A DNA stretch of 64,000 bases, from positions 25,615 to 89,614 of the forward strand of contig NZ_JARACP010000015.1 of NCBI RefSeq assembly GCF_028765545.1, written 5' to 3'. A program made the translations under genes and the position numbers. Of the stretch, positions 59,811 to 64,000 are shown piece by piece. Each line of letters begins with the position of its first letter. Positions within the stretch are counted from its first letter, which is position 1. The notes beneath the pieces are model-generated. The model ran no database searches. It saw nothing but the letters and a program-made list of their open reading frames with translations, and was not told where the DNA came from. Source of the DNA: Aliivibrio sp. S4MY1. Lineage in GTDB: Bacteria; Pseudomonadota; Gammaproteobacteria; Enterobacterales; Vibrionaceae.

Positions 59811-61658
59811 ATGAAAAAAACAGCCCTTGCGACTGCAATAGTGTCGCTGCTTTCTCACGCCTATACTTCCCCTGTATTTGCTCAAAACACCACAACTGAA
59901 ACTGATGAAACTATGGTTGTTACTGCTAATCGATTTGAGCAGTCAGCTAAAGATGTTATTGCGCCTATGAGTGTAGTAACCAAAGAAGATATTGTTCAAA
60001 TTCAAGCAAAAACGATGACAGATATCTTAAGGTTACAACCAGGAATAGAAGTTGCCAGCAATGGTGGTATTGGTCAGAATGCATCTATTTTCATGAGGGG
60101 TACCAATTCTGATCATGTACTGATTCTAATTGATGGCTTTAGGATGAATAGTTCCATTAAAAGTGGAATGAATATTAATAAGATCCCTGTAAATCAAGTA
60201 GAAAGAATTGAAATAATTCGAGGGTCTGGTGCCGTAATGTATGGTTCTGACGCTGTTGGTGGTGTGATTAATATCATCACTCGAACATCTTCTGATGATC
60301 TATCAAAATCAGCGACAATTGGTGCAGGTAGCAATAAATATAAAGAAGGAAACTTTGCTGCTAATACTAATGTAGGTGAAAGTGGACATTTAAAAATGGC
60401 AGCTGGATTCACTCAAACAGAAGGTTACAATGTTAATCCACAACCGGAATTAAATGATGGGGATAAACATGGTTTTGAAAACAGCCAGTTTATGCTGAAC
60501 TATGATCACCAGCTTTCTTCTTATGTAAGCCTTTTTACTGGTGTTAGGTGGTTTAATAGCACATCAGAATATAACCATTATACAAATACGAAATCTCGTT
60601 CAGAATCAGAATCCACCGTTTATTCTTCAAAATTATCTTTTCATAAAGATGTGGTGTCTTCAGAACTCAGTATTAGTTATCAAGACGACCAAACGTTGGA
60701 ATATCATGAGAATGGCGACCTCGATTCAGAACAAAAAATTGATCAGTTAAATATGCAATGGACTAACCAAATCAAATTGGCGGATGACTGGTTAGTTAAT
60801 GCAGGTGTTGATTGGACTGATGCGAAAGTGAAAGCCGATATTACTGATTGGTCAAACAAGGTGATTATTAATGAAGGTGAGAGTCGTGCGTCGACTGGTG
60901 TATATCTTGGGACCCAATACCAACTAGAACAATTAAAATTAGAAGCAAATACTCGATTTGATAAGCATGATAAGTATGATGAGTATACAACGTGGGGAGT
61001 TGGTGCGAGTTATCAAATTAATGATATTTACAAAGTAAGCAGTGCCTATAATACAGCGTTTAAAGCACCATCATTTTATGACTTATCGACAGCTCCTGAT
61101 TTAGAACCTGAAACATCAAAAAACATTGATGTGAGTTTAGCTGCAGCATACAACCTAGTTGATGTTAATTTATCTCTGTATAAGAACAGTGTTGATAATC
61201 TAATTGTCTATTATGATGCCCCAAATTTTGCCGGTTATAGTGCAAACGTTGATGCTGATATTAAAGGTGCTGAATTAGAATTGTTATTTGATACTGGGAT
61301 TGTTTCTCATACATTGATTGCTGAGTATAAAGATCATGAAGATACCGAAGGTCAACAGTTAGCAAGAAGAGCAAAACAGAATTATAAATGGATAGGGAGT
61401 ATGGGTTTAGGTGATTTAGATTTGAATCTTTCTTATATTTATACAGGGAAGCGATCTGATCTTCCTTCTGCGCCTGGAGTTGAAACTGCTTATCTTGACC
61501 CGTATTCACTGTGGAGTGTAGCTGCTGCTTATTGGGTAACGTCAGATCTTGCGATTCGCGGGCGAGTTGAAAACTTACTTGATGAAGAATATGAAACAGC
61601 AGGTGGGTATAAACCAGCAGAGCGTTCATATTATGTTAGTTTAGATTATCAATTTTAA
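59811..61658 (+). CDS. btuB: TonB-dependent vitamin B12 transporter BtuB
   Basis: A 615-residue outer-membrane beta-barrel. The signal peptide ends near SPVFA, the TonB box follows as DETMVVTANR, and a plug domain (about 40-150) contains RIEIIRGSGAVMYGSDAVGGVINI-like sequence. The barrel ends in the typical aromatic YYVSLDYQF. It is preceded by a cobalamin riboswitch, which supports B12 as substrate. A terminator follows. Confidence 0.95.
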   Translation: MKKTALATAIVSLLSHAYTSPVFAQNTTTETDETMVVTANRFEQSAKDVIAPMSVVTKEDIVQIQAKTMTDILRLQPGIEVASNGGIGQNASIFMRGTNSDHVLILIDGFRMNSSIKSGMNINKIPVNQVERIEIIRGSGAVMYGSDAVGGVINIITRTSSDDLSKSATIGAGSNKYKEGNFAANTNVGESGHLKMAAGFTQTEGYNVNPQPELNDGDKHGFENSQFMLNYDHQLSSYVSLFTGVRWFNSTSEYNHYTNTKSRSESESTVYSSKLSFHKDVVSSELSISYQDDQTLEYHENGDLDSEQKIDQLNMQWTNQIKLADDWLVNAGVDWTDAKVKADITDWSNKVIINEGESRASTGVYLGTQYQLEQLKLEANTRFDKHDKYDEYTTWGVGASYQINDIYKVSSAYNTAFKAPSFYDLSTAPDLEPETSKNIDVSLAAAYNLVDVNLSLYKNSVDNLIVYYDAPNFAGYSANVDADIKGAELELLFDTGIVSHTLIAEYKDHEDTEGQQLARRAKQNYKWIGSMGLGDLDLNLSYIYTGKRSDLPSAPGVETAYLDPYSLWSVAAAYWVTSDLAIRGRVENLLDEEYETAGGYKPAERSYYVSLDYQF

Positions 61659-61666
61659 TTTTACTT

Positions 61667-61693
61667 AAACCGCCTTCATCGGCGGTTTTTTCT
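61667..61693 (+). terminator. Terminator after btuB
   Basis: AAACCGCC (61667-61674) and GGCGGTTT (61681-61688) with TTTTTT following. Confidence 0.85.
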
Positions 61694-61707
61694 TTTCTGA
61701 GGTTTAT

Positions 61708-62379
61708 ATGAAAAAGAAAGTCATCATCAGTTGGTCATCAGGGAAAGACTCAACATTAACCCTTATTCGCTTGCTTAATAATCCCGAGTATGAGGTTGTT
61801 GCTTTATACACTACTCACGTAGCAAACGAAGTGCCTTTTCAGGTAACTTCTATTTCTGTTGTCCAAATGCAGGCTGATCTAGCTGGTTTACCAGTAATAA
61901 CTATTGAATTGCCTACCGTGTTCCCTGCCAACAATGAATATCAAAGTTTAGTCGTAACTGGTTTAAAGGAATGTGGAATTGAGTTTGATGCAGTTGCCTT
62001 TGGCGACATGTTTTGTAATGGCATTGTCGAATACCGTAAAAGCTATATAGAAGCTGCCGGTTGGGAGTGTGTTTTTCCATTGGTAGGACAATCAAGTCGT
62101 GAGCTAGCAGAAGAGATCATTAACTGCGGAATTAAAACCATCCTTGTTACAACGGATGGAACTCAGTTAGATAATCAATTCTGTGGTCAAGAATACACAA
62201 TGCAGCTACTTTCTGAGTTACCAGGGCAAGTTGATCCATGCGGAGAAGATGGTGAGTTTCATACCCTGGTAATAGAGGCGCCTTGTTTTCATGGTTCGAT
62301 TGAGCTGTCTAGTACAACAATTGATGAGCAAGAACGATTTACTCATTTACGTTATCAGGCTTCTGTTTTACAAAAATAG
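61708..62379 (+). CDS. PP-loop ATP pyrophosphatase, Dph6-like
   Basis: A 223-residue protein of the adenine nucleotide alpha-hydrolase fold. The PP-loop ISWSSGKDST is near residue 8, and GEFHTLVIEAP near 190 is typical of the Dph6/MJ0570 family. Dph6 amidates diphthine in archaea and eukaryotes, but bacteria lack diphthamide, so the reaction here is unknown. GAGG lies before the ATG. It is 49 bp after btuB but beyond a terminator, so it may be only partly co-expressed. Confidence 0.85.
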   Translation: MKKKVIISWSSGKDSTLTLIRLLNNPEYEVVALYTTHVANEVPFQVTSISVVQMQADLAGLPVITIELPTVFPANNEYQSLVVTGLKECGIEFDAVAFGDMFCNGIVEYRKSYIEAAGWECVFPLVGQSSRELAEEIINCGIKTILVTTDGTQLDNQFCGQEYTMQLLSELPGQVDPCGEDGEFHTLVIEAPCFHGSIELSSTTIDEQERFTHLRYQASVLQK

Positions 62380-62391
62380 CATTAACGGTAT

Positions 62392-62406
62392 GATTAGGGC
62401 CTAATC
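62392..62406. promoter_or_regulatory. Perfect palindrome upstream of murI
   Basis: GATTAGG-G-CCTAATC has 7-bp arms around one central base and overlaps a -10-like TATGAT. It lies 35 bp before the murI ATG. Candidate operator. Confidence 0.35.
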
Positions 62407-62440
62407 TTCATATCGACTTAAAGAGTCTGTGGTTTCAGTT

Positions 62441-63229
62441 ATGCCAAAACATATTTTGATTTTTGATTCAGGCATCGGTGGATTATCTGTATATAAAGAG
62501 ATCCAATATCAATTACCTTTAGCAAAGTATATTTATGCTTTTGATAATGCTGCGTTTCCATATGGTGAACTTACTGAATCAGTGCTAATAGAAAGAACAA
62601 CACATATCATTTCTCAGCTTTGTACGAAATTTGCTATAGATATCGTTGTGATCGCTTGTAATACCGCCAGCACTATTGTGCTACCAACACTTAGAGGTAA
62701 GTTAACCATTCCAGTGGTTGGTGTTGTTCCTGCTATAAAGCCTGCAGCTCTTGTATCAACTAAAATAGGACTTCTTGCTACTCCGGCAACGGTTAAGCGA
62801 ACTTATACGTATGAGTTAATTAAGTCATTTGCTCCGATTTCTGATGTTCAACTATTAGGTTCAACTAGATTGGTAGAAATGGCGGAAGAAAAGATGATTG
62901 GGGTGGATGTTGATCTCAAAGAGTTAAAAGATATTTTATCTCCTTGGCAAAATAAGGTAGATACGATTGTTCTTGGCTGTACTCATTTTCCATTTTTGAG
63001 AAATGAAATAAAAAAAGTACTTAATGGTAATGTGTTACTTATTGATTCAGGTGAAGCGATAGCAAGAAGAGTAAAGCAGTTACTAGGAGAACACGAAGAG
63101 GATAGGAGAGAAATGATAAAAGGAGAAGTTTATTGTAGTGCCCCAACAAAGAATGAAGAGGCACTAAATAAAACATTTCGAGAATTAGGGTTTAATTCTC
63201 TTCAATATTTGGATTACCCGAGGTTTTAG
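62441..63229 (+). CDS. murI: Glutamate racemase MurI
   Basis: Makes D-glutamate for peptidoglycan. About 262 residues. The catalytic cysteines are in ACNTAST (near 73) and GCTHFPF (near 182), with FDSGIGGLS at the N-terminus. The ATG giving MPKHILIFD matches the family; a GTG four codons earlier is possible. Its 3' end overlaps the convergent RRM gene by 38 bp. Confidence 0.95.
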   Translation: MPKHILIFDSGIGGLSVYKEIQYQLPLAKYIYAFDNAAFPYGELTESVLIERTTHIISQLCTKFAIDIVVIACNTASTIVLPTLRGKLTIPVVGVVPAIKPAALVSTKIGLLATPATVKRTYTYELIKSFAPISDVQLLGSTRLVEMAEEKMIGVDVDLKELKDILSPWQNKVDTIVLGCTHFPFLRNEIKKVLNGNVLLIDSGEAIARRVKQLLGEHEEDRREMIKGEVYCSAPTKNEEALNKTFRELGFNSLQYLDYPRF

Positions 63230-63677
63230 GATCATTAGCAATACGAACTTTTAGCGTACGCTGATCAAATTCGTTATTGTTTAAGTTTTCGATAACGTTA
63301 TCCGCATCTTTACTTGCAACAACAACAAAACCAAAGCCTCTTCTTTTACCTGTTCGTTTGTCTTTCATCAGACGAACTGCAAATACGTCACCGAACTCAG
63401 CAAACAGATCTTTTACGTCTGACTCATTAGCACGATAAGGTAAATTACCAACATAAAGGGTAGTACTTGCTTGATCTGTATTCTGATCTTCATCAGAAGA
63501 AACCTTGGTACTTGATTTAGTTGGAGACTTAGTAAGAGTTAATAATGTAAAACCTGTAATTACTGCGCCAAAAGCGAAAGCAAAAGCCGGAGATACAGCG
63601 ATTGGTAATAAAGAGATTGCACCTGCACCTAGTGCAGCAATAGCAATGATAATAATATTTGAATTAGTAGATTTCAT
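63192..63677 (-). CDS. Membrane-anchored RRM-type RNA-binding protein
   Basis: A 161-residue protein. Two adjacent membrane segments at the N-terminus (about 8-28 and 31-48) are followed by a linker rich in Ser, Thr and Lys and one RRM domain (about 72-148). The RNP2 motif is LYVGNLP, the RNP1 motif [10 protein letters not shown]. Such fusions occur in Vibrio and their relatives; the RNA target is unknown. Its last 38 bp overlap the end of murI on the other strand. No good ribosome binding site is seen before the ATG. Confidence 0.85.
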   Translation of the reverse strand: MKSTNSNIIIIAIAALGAGAISLLPIAVSPAFAFAFGAVITGFTLLTLTKSPTKSSTKVSSDEDQNTDQASTTLYVGNLPYRANESDVKDLFAEFGDVFAVRLMKDKRTGKRRGFGFVVVASKDADNVIENLNNNEFDQRTLKVRIANDPKTSGNPNIEEN

Positions 63678-63862
63678 GATAAGTAAGGTCTAGTAAATAA
63701 ATGGAAAATGATGAATTAACAATAAAATCACATCGATACTACTTATATTATTTATCAATTGCCAACTAATTAAGTCATTGTTCATTTCTTGTAGGCCTTT
63801 TGTGTGAAAAAAAGTGATCTGCGTAGAAAATAATCACTTAGAAGGGAATTATTAAAAAGTAC

Positions 63863-63890
63863 TTGCGAAAGTGTTCTACCTCCCTATAAT
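63863..63890 (+). promoter_or_regulatory. rrn P1-like promoter
   Basis: TTGCGA (63863-63868), 16 nt, TATAAT (63885-63890), followed by the GC-rich discriminator GCGC, as in stringently controlled rRNA promoters. An A/T-rich UP-like stretch precedes it. Confidence 0.65.
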
Positions 63891-63975
63891 GCGCATCCGT
63901 TCTCAAGGGAAAGCTGAAGTTAAGCATTTAATGAGAATTGAGTTTTGAGTTGTTTGAAATTATTTTAAATAACGC

Positions 63976-64000
63976 TTGACTTAACTGTCGGGCTCGATAA
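63976..64000 (+). promoter_or_regulatory. rrn P2-like promoter, cut by the window edge
   Basis: TTGACT (63976-63981) followed by GTCGGGCTCG, much like the P2 -35 region of rRNA operons. The -10 would lie at or beyond the edge, so the operon itself is not seen. Confidence 0.45.

Larger units (their letters stand above)
63678..64000. other. Gap at the right edge leading into an rRNA promoter region
   Basis: About 320 bp with no ORF. Its right half holds two rrn-like promoter elements and A/T tracts (GGGAATTATTAAAAAGT) just upstream of the first, as in UP elements. Confidence 0.6.

Noticed and set aside
1..64000. CRISPR arrays, insertion sequences, prophage, integron or tRNA genes
   Set aside because: I found no regularly spaced repeats, transposase, phage or integrase genes other than XerC, and no tRNA-like cloverleaf. 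Copies of rare tRNAs could have been missed by eye.

Overview
The window is a stretch of a gamma-proteobacterial chromosome of the Vibrionaceae, most likely Aliivibrio (fischeri-like). This rests on about 39-40 % GC by eye, the protein sequences, and gene neighbourhoods shared with Vibrio and E. coli (lptM-lysA-dapF-xerC, a gsp/eps type II secretion operon followed by nudE-cysQ, rsmD/ftsY-ftsE-ftsX-rpoH, ubiC-ubiA/plsB/lexA, sthA/fabR-yijD/trmA, btuB...murI, then an apparent rRNA promoter). It is mostly core chromosome. I see no prophage, insertion sequence, CRISPR array, integron, tRNA or rRNA body.

Layout. 1-2.4 kb: a thiol-disulfide set (scsB cut by the window edge, scsD-like, scsC-like). 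2.5-8.4 kb: gor, a nested palindromic repeat, rlmJ, prlC and an iron alcohol dehydrogenase. 8.8-13.1 kb: cyaY, divergent from lptM-lysA-dapF-DUF484-xerC. 13.2-18.7 kb: yigL and pldB, a possible 40-residue membrane peptide, an EAL/HDOD protein and an AsmA-like protein. 18.9-22.2 kb: pckA, hslO, hslR. 22.5-33.9 kb: gspC to gspN in one operon, then nudE, cysQ and nfuA. 36-42 kb: recG, small DUF proteins, short ORFs, yecH, yhgN, yhhL, rsmD. 42-47.6 kb: ftsY-ftsE-ftsX, rpoH, glpE, glpG. 47.7-53 kb: a FliL-like protein, ubiC-ubiA, plsB, lexA. 53-58 kb: a methyltransferase behind a Fur box, a MATE transporter of the DinF type, sthA, fabR, yijD. 58-64 kb: trmA, a cobalamin riboswitch with btuB, a Dph6-like PP-loop protein, murI, a membrane-anchored RRM protein, and an rRNA-type promoter at the right edge.

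The genes mostly act in housekeeping modules: periplasmic thiol chemistry, lysine/peptidoglycan precursor supply (lysA, dapF, murI), protein export (gsp, ftsY), heat shock (rpoH, hslO, hslR), SOS response (lexA), ubiquinone synthesis, phospholipid and fatty-acid control (plsB, fabR, pldB) and vitamin B12 uptake.

I did not find a large unknown system. The best items for a second look are small or regulatory: a 26-residue membrane peptide gene with its own promoter, ribosome binding site and terminator; a 40-residue hydrophobic ORF behind a near-perfect ribosome binding site; a 109-bp nested palindrome; a cluster of DnaA boxes around rpoH-glpE; a Fur box in front of a methyltransferase placed between lexA and dinF; and palindromes upstream of plsB, murI and the alcohol dehydrogenase gene.
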